A stretch of DNA of 64,000 nucleotides from Blasia pusilla. Its lineage: Eukaryota > Marchantiophyta > Marchantiopsida > Blasiales. The notes beneath the pieces are model-generated. The model had not been told where the DNA came from. It was given only the letters and a program-made list of their open reading frames with translations, and made no database searches. This document shows positions 12,743 to 25,624 of this stretch, piece by piece. Position 1 is the first letter of the stretch. Every line of letters starts with the position of its first letter. Where the stretch lies: NCBI GenBank assembly GCA_050084515.1, contig CM114274.1, forward strand, positions 9,858,001 to 9,922,000. Reading direction: 5' to 3'. The position numbers were made by a program, and so were the translations under genes.

Positions 12743-13384
12743 TGTCACATCTTTTAGGATAGATCGGTGAGATCTAGTAGAGCGCCTTCATGAGTAGTGG
12801 AGGACAAGCTCAGTAGGTCAAGGATGACCTGTTGAGCCCCCGAGAAACCTGAGAGAGCAGGCTTCCCCTTCGTTTTGGCTCATTTGGAGCCATATTAAGA
12901 AACTTACTATTTTAGGTAAGTACCATTTTGAGTATATGATCAACTTTCTATTTTTGGTAAGTGGCCCTTGACCTCTAACATCAAATCAAGAGCCAAGGAG
13001 GTGACTTGGGAGAATAGATTACCATGGAGAGAGCTTGGGAGAGGGGAGGGATATACCTTAAGGAGAGAGAGCTTGAGAGCTCATTCTCTCTTTGTTGAAC
13101 CTCTTGACATAAGGCGGCGGAGCTACGGTCCCTTGCCTTGTGAGTGTAACCCAAGCCTCTCATTAGGAGAGTGGGTTTGGTTTGACATGAGAGAGAGTGC
13201 ACACATTTGAGAGCTATGGTATGAGATGGTGTAGAGAGAGATTGGATCTTACTTTGATTGGAGATATTTTAGTACTTCTTGTCTCGTTGTTTGGATGCCA
13301 TGAGTTAGCATGGGATCGTGCGTGTTTGTGTGTGTGTTTGGTGACAGCAATGTATGTTGTGTAGTGATGTGTATGCGCACGACA
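12743..13384 (+). mobile_element. 642-bp nested derivative of the gypsy-like family
   Basis: Inserted in the opposite orientation to element A, with ends TGTCACATC and GCGCACGACA. It is flanked by GAAGA (12738-12742) and AAAGA (13385-13389), a perfect 4-bp AAGA repeat with one extra mismatch. Element B has the uninterrupted target (GGAAGACCTC). Its first 505 bp match the 5' ends of elements A and B and its last 140 bp match their 3' ends, joined at a GATTGGA microhomology. It could be a solo LTR or an internally deleted non-autonomous copy. Because A and B do not carry the two parts joined at either end, I lean to the second. Confidence 0.85.
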
Positions 13385-13389
13385 AAAGA

Positions 13390-14880
13390 CCTCTCCTCGA
13401 TTATCCAACAACACAACACCAGGAGAAGCCATGGCACGCTCTATCGCGGGTCTAGCGGATATCTCCGCCATCCCAGCAACCGTAGCCAGTGGCAGCCTCT
13501 ATCTGGGCAACCCCGCACATCCAACCAGGATCCATCATATCTCTGGCTACTCCATATGATATCGATGCCACAGATCCGGCATCGGGTAACCTCAATGCTA
13601 TAACGGCAATCTGCTCCTGTAGCTGCTGTATCTGAGCAGCCATCCCAGCCTCACGTGCAGCGTCTCCCTCGACGCGTCAAGTGGTGGGACTCTACCTCCT
13701 CCATGGGCAGCTCCACCATCCTGTCGGGAAACTCCAGCTCCTCGTCCCCCAACGGGACCACTTGCTACACGATCTCTAGCCCCACCAGGACCGGTTACTT
13801 GCTCTGGTGCCCTCTCTAGCTCTCGGTCGAGACGTAACTCACGATATAAACTGAAACACGTGGTATGTGTATGACCATACCTCTTACAATAGTCACACTG
13901 ATCACCTCCAGATGCAGCACCATCTTCTCCTCCATGTTGAGGCACACGTCCATGAGCTTGACAAGTGCAATCGCGCTAATGATGGGCTCCATCACATGAC
14001 CAATAAGTAATAAAAGGCGGCTGCTGCAGAGCCGCATATGAAGGCGCAGGTCTCTGTGGCAAGACCTCCCGGTATCCTCCCTAAGCTGATGGTGCCACAG
14101 TCGACCTTTCTCGGAGTCCACGTTGTTGCACAAGTGGTGCAGACAATCGTGACTGCTCTCACCCAGAACCCATGGTGGCTACGATCTCCTCCGCCATGTT
14201 GCGCTCAATGTTCTCAGCGGTCTTAAAAACATCTCTCAAAGTAGGGGAGGTGTGCAAGCGAGTGTAAGCCTCATGCAAACTCTCACCCGGGCGCCTCTTG
14301 AAGTCGTGGATGCTCCACAACTTCTCGTCCGTACCCCTTGATAGCTCGCCCTCAACTCAGCAAAGAACTCAACCACGGGGTTCAACCTAGGATGAACCCA
14401 ACTAGATGGTGCAACTGATCCAATGCGAGTGACCCCTCCTAAAACATCACTTGTGGAAGAGGAAGTAGCCTCTCCTGACTCTTTCTCCTCATCCGAGAGC
14501 GGCTCTGTCCATGACACATAGTGTGGATCATAGTAGAGTCGCCATGCCTCAATCTCCTGGGCATATCTGTGGGAGAACTCATGGTAATTGTCCATGGATG
14601 CCCCCTCTAAATGTTGGAACATACCGTTTCATGTTGTAAACAGGTTGAACTCTCTAGAGTTCCTAGCCCATTGTGAGTCACACAAACTCCTAAACTCTGC
14701 AATGAAGTCGTGTAGCTCTATAGTGCCTATATCACCCGAAAATCTACACGGTCCTCTACCCCGGTAGTCCATCTCGTACGCCCAACTAGTAGGACCACTC
14801 AATGTGTACGGTCGATCACTAATACACTCCTCTAGACCCTCACTCTCATCTGAAGACGACACATAAAGAGATCAAGGTGG
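13390..14880 (-). pseudogene. gag with CCHC zinc knuckle, element A
   Basis: Starts with an acidic leader (MSSSDESEGLEECISDRPYT, about 14862). The capsid-like part follows: GTIELHDFIAEFRSLCDSQW, then EFSHRYAQEIEAWRLYYDPHY. A further frame reads LWSIHDFKRRPGESLHEAYT and LHTSPTLRDVFKTAENIE, typical of Ty3/gypsy gag. A zinc knuckle CDYCKRYGHTHTTC (CX2CX4HX4C, about 13845-13890) packages RNA. A short coiled coil (AAQIQQLQEQIAVIALRL) precedes the protease. At least two frameshifts and several stops break it. Element B lacks large parts of this region. Confidence 0.85.
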
Positions 14881-16603
14881 TCTCTCACATGGAGACCCTC
14901 AAAACCTCGCACCACTCCGGGTAAACCCTCCAAAGCTACTCTCAGGTCCACTACCTCGCCTCTCAAAATCCTGAAAGGATGCCATGATGGCCCTCGTGCC
15001 CCTCTCACACGATCACTCTCAATCTCATGAGTAATCCCTCAATCACTCAAAGTAAACATGCGACACTCAATCTACACTCTCTCACTGAGACGTGTGTTGT
15101 GCGGCAACAAGCAATGTGGGGCGGCAAATCAACCGATCTATTGTCTCATCGACAAACTATCCTCAACTCTGGACATCCCACATAGGTCTATGTCCCCTAA
15201 GTCCATACATCATCGATGCTACTAGCATTAGCACAAAACCTAATATCCCAAATAACTTTCCAATATTCGGAAATCCCTCACACGTGCAGGGTAAGAGACC
15301 AGAATGGGTAACCTGAAAATAATGTCGATATCGCTCCTCGGAAAATGCAAATCTCAACCCCAACTTGGTTGTGAAGACAACTCCTCCAATCAGCAAGTCG
15401 TACTCCTCTCGTATTGACGCTGCTCAAACCTCTTGGATGTGCGGTGCAGGTCCAGCGGTCCGGTGCGACACTAGCGGCACGGAACGGCTATAAACGGCAC
15501 CACACTCGCCGGCATACCCTCCTCAATCAGCAATTTACATCCTCTGCACCTTAGTGAAGGAGCGGCTCCGCGATCAAGACGGTGTGGTGTGGCCACATGC
15601 GGCAATCGGAGGCGCATTGCGGCTACGGGCGTCACGGCACCATACTCGATCATTGTCTAGCGGCTACCAATCCCAACATAGCAACATGAAATGAAAACTC
15701 AAACAACATAACCCGAGGTCACCTGCCATCATTGGTTGATGACAAAACTGCGATGACGGTGGCAGCCAAACCAAAGTACGTGGTGGCGGCTTAAGTCAGA
15801 GAATCAATGGTGGTCGTGGAAGACACTCCACTCCATAATGGCGGTAGTGGCAACCAAAGGGTGGACAACGGCCGGTGGACCGTTGACGGTGATGGTTGAC
15901 CGCTGATGGTGACGGCAGACCGTTGACGGTGACGGTTGACCATTGACGGTGATGGTTTACCATTGACAATGAAGGTTGACCATCGACGGTGGACCATTGA
16001 ATGCAACTATAACGGCGAGAGCCGCCGCCAGCATGGCGGCTGGTTTAGGGTTTGAACAATTTAACCCTAAAAATCGCCTAGCAATGGTAGTTTTGCAAGA
16101 TTGACCATAACTTTTTGCTTGCAACTCCAAATTATGCATTGTTTGTTGCACAACGTGCACAACTTTACAATGTACAAGAGCGTCAAAAAATATTTAGAAT
16201 CGGACATTCCAATAAAATAGACAAGGACTGTCGCAAAGGCCCAATGTCTCTTTCTCCAACACAAAATTTGGCAGCGCTTCCGCGCTGATTTCTCCAACGA
16301 AAATGTAAAACCTGTAAAAATAAAAATCAGCAAGCTACATGGTGCTCCCAAGAGTGCCAGTATGGGGCAATCCACCCCCATAATCAATCCCTATCAGAAG
16401 TTGGACATCGCTTCCGCGCGCCACTCTTCCACACAAAAAATTGGCAAATGCAAAGAACAATCAAAGCAGCCCTTGCTCCAGTGAGCACTCCTATAAGCCA
16501 CTGAACGGGGAACACATTCCCCAACCTGCAAAAACAGCAAGTGACCAGCGAGCTCTCCCATGAAGCTCTCTCACTCTCTCATTCTTTCATTCTCTCTTTT
16601 TAA
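14881..16603 (-). repeat. Leader (5' untranslated) region of element A
   Basis: Non-coding stretch between the 5' terminal segment and gag, conserved in element B (about 35720-37494) and partly in the fragment at 22740-23826. I did not find a clear tRNA-complementary primer-binding site. It includes the imperfect GACGGTGATGGTTGACC tandem array listed separately. Confidence 0.65.
15838..16005. repeat. Imperfect 15-18-bp tandem repeats in the element A leader
   Basis: About eight tandem copies of a unit close to GACGGTGATGGTTGACCATT (with GTTGACGGTGACGG variants). Element B has the equivalent array at about 36778-36905, with different copy number and spacing. Confidence 0.8.
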
Positions 16604-17111
16604 AGTAAGATCCAATCTCTCTACACCATCTCACACCATTGCTCTCAAAGGTGTGCACTCTCTCTCATGTCAAACCAAACCCACTCTCCTAATAAGAGGC
16701 TTGGGTTACACTCACAAGGCAAGGGACCATAACTCTGCCGCCTCATGCCAAGAGGTTCAACAAAGAGAGAATGAGCTCTCAAGCTCTCTCTCTTGGAGGT
16801 ATATCCCCTTCCCTCTCCCAAGCCCTCTCAGCGCTAACCTATGCTCGCAGGTCACCTCCTTGGCTCTTGACCTACTATAGCACATCAAGGGCCACTTCCC
16901 AAAGTGTAAAGTCAACTATCCCCAACATGGAAACTTACCCAAAATAGGAAGTTTCTCTATATGGCTCAAAATGAGCCGAAACGAAGGGAAAACCTGCTCT
17001 CTCAGGTTTCCCGGGGCCTCAACAGGTCATCCTAGACCTCTTGGGCATGTTCTCCACTACTCATGCAAACACTCTGCTATATCCCATTGATCTATCCTAA
17101 CAGTTGTGTCA
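16604..17111 (-). repeat. 5' terminal segment of element A
   Basis: On the minus strand it starts TGACACAACTGTTAGGATAGATC and runs about 508 bp to ATTGGATCTTACTTT, rich in GAGAG. It matches the first 505 bp of the 642-bp insertion and the right end of element B (37495-38012). Fragments also lie at 21893-22281 (+) and about 23150-23826 (-). It is the likely promoter region. It is not repeated at the 3' end of element A. Confidence 0.8.
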
Positions 17112-17227
17112 ATCAGCTTGGCTATTGTTGGAGGACGCTCAATTTGTGTTTCAGAGATTGAGGCGTCCATTTGGTGGAACTCGATTGATACTTTCTCCTG
17201 AGTACGTATCCTTCTCAAATTGTGCAG

Positions 17228-19396
17228 GTGGAGTTAATTGGGTATTGCACGGTGGAGTCATTGATTTTAATCTACGAGTATGTGGAGAATGGAGCTTTGG
17301 ATAGTCATCTTCTGCCTACAGATGGTCTAATGTCTCCATTGTTCCGCATTTTTTACACATAATGGCAGCTTGGACTTGTCTATTAATATCATTCCTTGAA
17401 TAAATCTCCAATCTGATGAATGTGCTTGGTTTATTTTTGGAGTCTCCTTTTGTTGTGAACCCTAGACGACCCTTCATTTGACTTGCCCCTCACTTGGAAT
17501 ATGAGATCGTGCGGAGATTCTTATCTTTAGTCACTAATTTTATGAATAGTCAACTCATGTGTTTGTTGTGTGGATATGAACCAGGTTTGCCAACTTTAAG
17601 TTGGTCGTCAAGGGTTCAAATAGCTCTTGATACAATAAGAGGTTTGCAGTACATTCATGAGCTCACCAAACAAACATATGTCCATCGTGATGTCAAATCT
17701 AGCAACATACTTATTGACAACCAGCATCATGCCAAGGTTCATGTTGTTTCATCTAGGTTCCTCTTTTCAATCTGTGATTTCTTGCCTCTTGGAAGATAAA
17801 CCAAGCACTCTACGTTGTTTTTCCTCTTCGTGTACTTTGAAGTATCCATCATTCTTTTATAGTGAGGATGCCATGGCATTAATGTGGAAACCCCACCGCT
17901 TGGTGCCTTCCCTGCTTGCTTGTCTTTCCGTTGAGGGCTTTCTGATTTATCACAGCAGTGCTATGTCATGGTTTCATGACAGAGTGTTTACTCTATTTTT
18001 AGTGGTTTTACAAAAAAATTCTCTCTACATATAGTCTTTTCTTGTATGGACAATGGTGGATATTAGGCCCGCTTGGGAAAAACTTATGGTCAATATTTCT
18101 ACATCTTGAAAATTTGGACTTGGGTTTGCACATGAAGGTGGCAGATTTTGGTCTGACAAAGCTTATACAAACGGGAGGTAGAAACTTTTCGTCCAACGTG
18201 ACGGGCAGCTGTGGTTATATATCCCCAGAGTGAGTAACGGTCCTTTTTTTGAGGCAGAAGAATCCTTGATCCTTTTCTAGCCACAAGCATGAGCTTGTTC
18301 AGACCATTTGCAGCATCAAGATACATCTTCACTTCTGAATTAAAAATAAAGAGCAAAATTTAATACATCGCAATACATTCCATTCCCCATTTCAGTGCCT
18401 ACAAGTTGTATTGTGTACTAGACTCTGGAATCCTTCCTAAGAGCAATGAGATGCGTTGTAGTAATTAGTCTCTTGCATCACCCAAAGCACTTCTGTCACA
18501 ACCATGATTGCATTTAGTTTATTGACATTTCATCCAAATCTATAAACACAAAAAAATTCATTACGTGTGATTCTTCGCTAATGAAGACAACTTGCAAAAT
18601 TGCAGGTATGCTCAATTTGGTGGTTATTCACCAAAATTGGATGTGTATGCTTTTGGCATACTTCTTTTCGAGATTATTTCGGCTAAATCGGCACTTATAA
18701 AAATGGAGGAAACCTTAGCTGGAGATCTGAAAAGTGATGAGACACTGGTTCACATCATTGTTCATATCTCTTCTAATTATGGATTTTAGAGATTTATGTT
18801 TGAGTCTTAGATTAGTGACTTTCTTCTTCTGCAAGACATTGCGAGTTTGAGAGCATGGGGGCATAAAGCTCAAAGACTCATGCACTTGTCTTGGAAGTTT
18901 TGTCGTAGATCAAACCATCCATCTCTAAGAATTTGTTGTGGAGGTCTTGTGCAGTTTAAAGGTGTCCTTAAGGACCTTAGTGTTAGATATCAACACGTAG
19001 CTGATTACTAGCGACCTTCCTCTATTAACACCATGCCTAGCCACCTCCGCAGATATAATAGGATTGGCAAGTCATTCTTGTGACTCACCTCTAATGTGTG
19101 AGTGAACAGGTGTTAGCACTCCTGGACGTGAATTGCATTTTCTTTAGTTAGGACACGTTTTCTCTTGTAGGAAGGGCACAATAGAGGGCTATTTAAAAAG
19201 CAACTATGATCCGCTCTTTGTTGCAGATCACATTCCTTACGGATGCGTGATGTTCTATTGCCTTGCTTACTATTTCTCTGCAATAAAAAGTCAGTCTAGA
19301 GTCCTGTGAATTGTTCAACACCTAGTGACACATAAAAGTTGAAAGCACTCGTTGATCCTGATATGAAAAATAACTAACCACTAGACTGTGTATGGA
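17228..19396 (+). pseudogene. LysM receptor-like kinase pseudogene, 3' exons (kinase domain)
   Basis: Continuation of the pseudogene from 2072, with matching exon phases. 17228-17324 encodes VELIGYCTVESLILIYEYVENG. 17585-17736 encodes [22 protein letters not shown] and the catalytic loop [14 protein letters not shown] with its HRD Asp intact. 18138-18229 encodes VADFGLTKL (DFG intact) through GSCGYISPE, with a GTGAGT donor. 18606 to about 18747 encodes YAQFGGYSPKLDVYAFGILL and FEIISAKSAL. About 19343-19396 encodes KALVDPDMKNN-stop-PLDCVWK, where TAA at 19375-19377 replaces the Tyr found in relatives (DNYPLDSV). The final exon was not found. The catalytic residues survive but the gene cannot make a full protein. 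Relationship to CERK1/LYK is very clear from motif order and exon junctions. Confidence 0.88.
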
Positions 19397-19811
19397 AGGT
19401 TTGTTGCTTTCACATAATCATTTCTTTGCAACAACTGCATTAGGTGAAATGTTAGAACCAAAAAGGTGGAGATAATTGATTTGTCAAGGAAGGAGCCCCA
19501 TAGTCGTTAGTTTGCCTTCAATGCATTTTCCAAAGGCTTGTGATTTTGGAACACAGATTTCCATCATATGTAATGAATCTTTTATTGGTCGTGTTGTTGA
19601 ATTGGATTGCTCTTATACAGATGGCACCGCTAGCTCTAGCATGACACTAGAGTTGCTTGAAAGAAGAAAAATAGACACACTCAAAAAAAAATTTGTCACG
19701 GTGGTACAACCCCTCTTTTTGGATCTTTGCCCCATAGAAGCAACTTTCAACTTTGCTAGATTGACTCAAGCTTTTTTTACAAGAGTTCCAGACAAATCAT
19801 CTGTCACCTTC
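19397..19811. other. No gene recognised
   Basis: The last kinase exon would be expected here but I cannot read it. A weak open frame spans 19476-20015 and runs into the small repeat element that follows; it has no recognisable domain. Confidence 0.45.
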
Positions 19812-20107
19812 AAGGTTGCATGTGGACAAAGTCGGTGTCCGTGGACATGTCCATGTCCCTGGACTTATGTCCATCCTATGGAAGGACTTGTCCGTATGAA
19901 CCTCATCTTTCCCTTCTTTCTCATTCCCCTACTTCCCTTTGTGTTTCATATTTCCCCATTTCTTCCTCCCTCCACCTCCACTCCCTCCTCACTCATTTGC
20001 TCCTCTCATTCTTGAATTGCCTTCGATCATGGACTAAAAGTGTGGGTCCCACCTCTTGGAACCCATGTCCATCCTAATGAAGGACTTGTCCATTTTTGTG
20101 CAACCAT
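19812..20107. repeat. Small GGTTGCA-ended element, about 295 bp
   Basis: Bounded by the short inverted repeat GGTTGCA (19814-19820) and TGCAACC (20099-20105). Near each end is a copy of ATGTCCATCCTA(T/A)(G/T)GAAGGACTTGTCC (about 19868 and 20068), and one end has GTGGACATGTCCATGTCC. Related sequence occurs at about 25021 and, reversed, at about 38228-38380, so it is a dispersed MITE-like family. No target duplication was clear. Confidence 0.5.
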
Positions 20108-20337
20108 GGTCATCTTGAACACATATTTTGGTATACGTCATAAGATTCTTATATCATCCATCCGCTCGATAGTGGGAAATTCCTCGTATTCTCACATGAT
20201 AATCAAGGAAGCTTCTAGAACATAACTTTCTTAATAGTGTAGATTGACTAGTAGATTATAGACACATTGCATTTATTAGGGTCTTAGTCCAAAGATAAGA
20301 AATAATTAAAAATTGAGTCTTAATTTTTCCTTAGAAT

Positions 20338-20660
20338 GATTAGATGGAAATTGTTATTGTCAATGAGTTTTCCCATAGATACGCATCCGAGATTCTAGCA
20401 TGGAGAATCTACTATTACCCACATTACATGTCATGTGCCACATTAGCACTCCACCATTTTTCTCTTAGCATCCTAGAGATGAGTATTAAGGTAGGTAGGA
20501 ATAGATTTCTATCTAGAGTTAGAGGGACCTAACCACTTGCTAGGGGGCGAACGGAGATATTTTGGTACTCGATTGTCTCCATGTGTAAATGCCATGAGTT
20601 AGTATGATATCTTGTGTGTTTTTGTGTGTGTATTTGGTGACAATGATATATGAACGCACA
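20338..20660 (+). mobile_element. Deleted gypsy-family copy: gag fragment joined to 3' end
   Basis: Reads EFSHRYASEILAWRIYYYPHY (gag, matching element A) from about 20365. It then passes directly into the 3' untranslated and terminal segment (GTTAGAGGGACCTAACCACTT, GGAGATATTTTGG, GTGTGTATTTGGTGACA). Everything from mid-gag to the end of pol is deleted. The 3' part again lacks any copy of the 5' terminal segment, as in elements A and B. Confidence 0.75.
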
Positions 20661-21892
20661 AAAGTTATCACGTCTCTTAAGATGGTGTAATGTACAAGAG
20701 TTTCTATTTTACAGTTGTTTAATAAGTTCGATCCCCAAGAGGATCATTGTTTGATGAAAAGAGAGTTCGAAATTACAATTCTGTTGTAATAGTTGTGTTA
20801 AAATGTGTATGAGTTATATTCAATGTCTTATCAATATATGGTGATCTTCCTTAGTACCAAAGGATCTTTTCTCGATTCTCTCTAGTGGAATTGACAGCAT
20901 GCTCAAGTAGATTTCCTCTCGATATCAAGAAACCTCACAGAGACCTCAACATGAAAGTTGGCTTTTCCTACTTTCGGAACTCAATCCATCTCGGCAGGCT
21001 ACTCTCTGTCAAATAGATTTCCTACAACTCATGTTGATTATTTCATTGATGAGAAAGGTTTGCCTGATTCACTCTTCACTGTGCAGACCCAAAAAGAATA
21101 CTCAGACATAAGCATCGCACATCAGAATGAATGAATGACTGCTTTACTACTCCATCAAGAATGAGAAAGCTTCAAAGTGTATACAAGCTCGAGAGACTAC
21201 TACTCCCTTGCTCGGACCATTCCTACAGCATAAGGACTTCGTAAGAGAATGATGATTATGGCTTCTGTCTTGCTTCTTAAATACTCGCTGGAGTAGGAGT
21301 GATCCAAAGATTTGAAGCGTTCTTGATGAAGCTAGTGTCTCTTCACCATTTCTAACTACCTATATCTATGGTTCTCTTAGCTTTTCCTACGATCCCTGTG
21401 AATCCGCACAACAAAAGTGTCTTAACTACCAATTTGATACAAAGAGTCGCGCCCCTTCTTAGTCTAACTGTTCTAAGGATGTGTCGCTTGAAAACACAGT
21501 CATTCTTAGCTTCGCTTTGTTGGACTTCTTGAAGATGAAGCACTCCATTCTTCGTTCTTGTTTCAGGTGCTTCGCGCTTCGTACAATAGCGAAGTACTTC
21601 TTTCTCTTCTTTTTCCTGCTTCATTCAGGAGCAAAGCACTTCATAAAAAAGTTCTTAACAATGCTTCGTTGTCTTTTCCAAGCTTTGCGTTGGTTCTTTA
21701 GACTTTGTTATTGCATTTCCCTCTCCTCTAAGGCAAATCCTTGATCTTCCATCTCTCTGCCTTGTCCCAGGAGCTTCGTGATTCACTTTAATCTTACTCA
21801 TCCCTCTTCATAATAATAAATAATAATCAAAATCATAATGTACAAGAGTCTTCCTTGAATAAAAAGATATATTCTTCAAAGGTACAAAATTG
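20661..21892. other. Intergenic, no gene recognised
   Basis: AT-rich DNA. The stretch 21480-21700 is enriched in GCTTCG/CTTCGC motifs in short irregular repeats. No open frame with a recognisable domain on either strand. Confidence 0.5.
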
Positions 21893-22281
21893 TGGGTATC
21901 ACAGATGGATCGACGAATTTATGGTAGAGCGTCTCCGAAGATATTGGAGGACAACCTGAACAAGTTGCGAATGACTTGTAGAGGCCTCGGGAAACCTGAG
22001 AGACTAGGTTTTTCCTTCGTTTTGGCTCATTTGCAACCATATAGAGACACTTACTATTTTCGATAACTTAGGTACAATTTGGATCAGAATTGAATTTCCA
22101 CTTTGGGAAGTAGTCCTTAATCTCCTATGGCAAGTTAAGAGCCAAGGAGGTGACATGCGAGCATAGGTTACCACGAAGAGAGTTTGGGAGAGGGAAGGGG
22201 GTATATCCAAGGAGAGAGAGCTTTGGAGCTCATTGAATTGTCTCTCAGTTGAATCTCTTGGCATGGGGTGGCGTAGCTACC
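21893..22281 (+). mobile_element. Fragment of the gypsy-family 5' terminal segment
   Basis: Matches the 5' ends of elements A and B in + orientation, from a degenerate start (TGTGGGTATCACAGATGGATCG) to about the CCTCTTGGCATGAGGCGGCGGAGC equivalent, where similarity stops. No coding part follows. Confidence 0.7.
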
Positions 22282-22739
22282 TTGATGGAGGCCGTGAACA
22301 CGACACTGCCACACAAGTCCTAAATATAACAAATCCTCAAAAAATAGGCAAGCGTAGATTAAGGTCCAACGCCACCGTTGTAGGTGCAACTGCTAGCGGG
22401 ACCGCTTGACATGTAGTTGGCCCCCTACGGTTCCCCCACAAGCCCGCTATGCGGTAGGCAGGAGTAAAAATTGTCCCTTTTTTTTTACTTATTACTAAAG
22501 TAACCCCCTTCCCTCCCATGGAAAAAGTGGGTCTTCACTCTAAAATTGGCCCCAATGTGGTTTTAACTAAAAAGGTCCCTAAGAAATAGGATCAACTCCC
22601 CCCACATGCATTTTCACGCACTAGCTTTCATCCTAATATAAATTTTTCCTAGGGATTTTCCTATCCACTCAACATAAAAAGGTTTTTACTTTTCAACCTC
22701 TCAATATGGCTTTTACCAAAAATGTTTGAAATTGCTCCT
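22282..22739. other. Spacer between retroelement fragments
   Basis: Unassigned sequence between two oppositely oriented 5'-end fragments of the same family. No gene recognised. Confidence 0.4.
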
Positions 22740-23826
<1,087 letters not shown>

Positions 23827-23829
23827 CAT

Positions 23830-25018
23830 AGGAAGAGCCAACATGGCATACTACATAGGTATAGGCTATTATAGTCATCACCCTCCTTGATGAGAGAAGT
23901 CAGGGTAGGGTGGTATTTTCTATGGACATATTCTTGATATTGACTCTTGCTTTTTCTCACCATCCCCATGTTCCATTGTTGTGTGCATCAAACATCTGGA
24001 AAACTCCTACTCAATTTTTTTCCAAGAACTTAATATTAAGAGTCATGAAATAATGTCTGAGGTTGGATGACATGCCCTCCCATGAGGAACCCCCCTCCCT
24101 TGCTCCCCGGGTCCCCTTCCCTTTGTGCTCCTAACTTATTGCAGATATGGCAAATATGATTTTAAGTCTAAAAAAAATTCATGCCATTGGCTAAAATAGT
24201 AAAATCATAGAGGAAAAGAAAAGAAAATTTATAGAGTGAGAAATAAGAGGGAAATTTTAACAAACTTAGGTGGTCATGTATTTCTTGCATTATTGTGACT
24301 TTCATGAAACACTCCACATCTGCAAAGACAATTGCAAATTATGTGTAAGACAATCACAAGCCCTTTTCCATGTTTTTTTTTTATTGTTTTTCTCAATAAG
24401 GCAATTGCAAATACGGTTCAATCACCCTTCCTCCTCTCAAATAAATTATTGAAAATGGGTATTTTGAAGTTTCCTAGTTTCATTAGTTTTTCTCTTAGAC
24501 TACGTCTAGCTTTAGTTCTCACTTTTCATAGCCATGTAATATTTGTGCGGGATTTTCTATGGAGAGTACTATTGCCTCATCAAGATCCAATGGGACCTTA
24601 ATAGAAAGGTGAGATATTTTTTGGAGTAGCCAATATACATGGGGAATCCTTATCGTGGAGATGATGGGAGGAGGAATGGACGTGTATGTGTGACTTGAGA
24701 CTATTTGAGGATGTGTTCCATGTCCTTCTCTATTTTGGTCGTGTAGGATGTAGGGGTATAGCCTCCCATTATGTAAGGATATTTAAGGAGCATATTGGAT
24801 GTTAAGGATATATCGTTCCTTCATCGACTTGCAATGGAGAGGTATCTTTTATGTACCTTCTTATCTTTCCACAATATGATGTGCATTGTGGCACAAGGTT
24901 CCATACATGAAGGAATCCATACTCATTGTATATATGACACAATTGCAGATGAGGGAGAGATACTACCAAAGCTATATCTAGATGGGTAGGGCTGAGTGTG
25001 TGGGCCATTCCTTGAAGA
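23830..25018. other. Intergenic, no gene recognised
   Basis: AT-rich DNA without a recognisable coding exon, RNA gene or terminal repeat. Confidence 0.5.
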
Positions 25019-25020
25019 CC

Positions 25021-25195
25021 AAGGTTGCACACGGACGAAGTCCGTGTCCGCACACATGTACATGTTCGTGCGGGCCCGGGTACCTGGGCACGGGGCTCGT
25101 ACCCAAGCCTGCCCGCAGCCCGCATCCGTTGCGTGGCCCGCAACCCGGCCTAGGGCGGGCTCAAGGCCTGCAAAATTTGGTCCGCAAATGTGGAC
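25021..25195. repeat. GC-rich GGTTGCA element
   Basis: Starts AAGGTTGCACACGGACGAAG, like the element at 19812. It has a small hairpin (CGGACGAAGTCCG) and a run rich in CCCG/CGGGC to about 25170, far more GC-rich than its neighbours. The far boundary is unclear. Confidence 0.4.
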
Positions 25196-25615
25196 TGTAA
25201 TCCAATCTACCACTCCCAACATCAACCACGCCAAAATGGAGTATTGATCTTCGTGCAACAATACAAAATCAGCCATCTTCACATATAACTGACGGCTTTG
25301 TTCATGAAACCGCCAACATGCAGTCATCTGCGCAAGGTCCCATTCCCAATACTGCATGGCCGCATAACCATAAATCTTCAACAGACACAGAAGTGTCAAT
25401 GCAGCTATGCACTCAAACAAGGAAATGGGTTGGACCTTGATGAAGATCATCTTCTTCAATTCAAAGGGCAAGGCTTCAAGCCTTGCCTGGAAATAGAAAG
25501 TGTCTAAAGGAGACCGGATCTTGTAGAAGCTGCTATTTGTGTGTCTTATCATATCTGAGTAAAAGATCAACGCAAATGAGTTCACAATCATATGCAATTC
25601 ATAACATTGCCACAA
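25190..25615 (-). other. Unassigned open frame of about 140 codons
   Basis: An uninterrupted frame on the minus strand encodes a Trp/Tyr/Leu-rich stretch (for example LFECIAALTLLCLLKIYGYA and YWEWDLAQMTACWRFHEQS). I do not recognise a domain. The frame continues into the GC-rich repeat on its left, so its end is artificial. It could be a gene or transposon fragment; coding status is doubtful. Confidence 0.25.
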
Positions 25616-25624
25616 CCTAGGACA

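Noticed and set aside
12743-13384. Simple solo LTR of an ordinary LTR retrotransposon
   Set aside because: Kept as an alternative, not the main call: neither element A nor B carries the joined 642-bp sequence at either end, so a classical LTR pair is not shown in this window.
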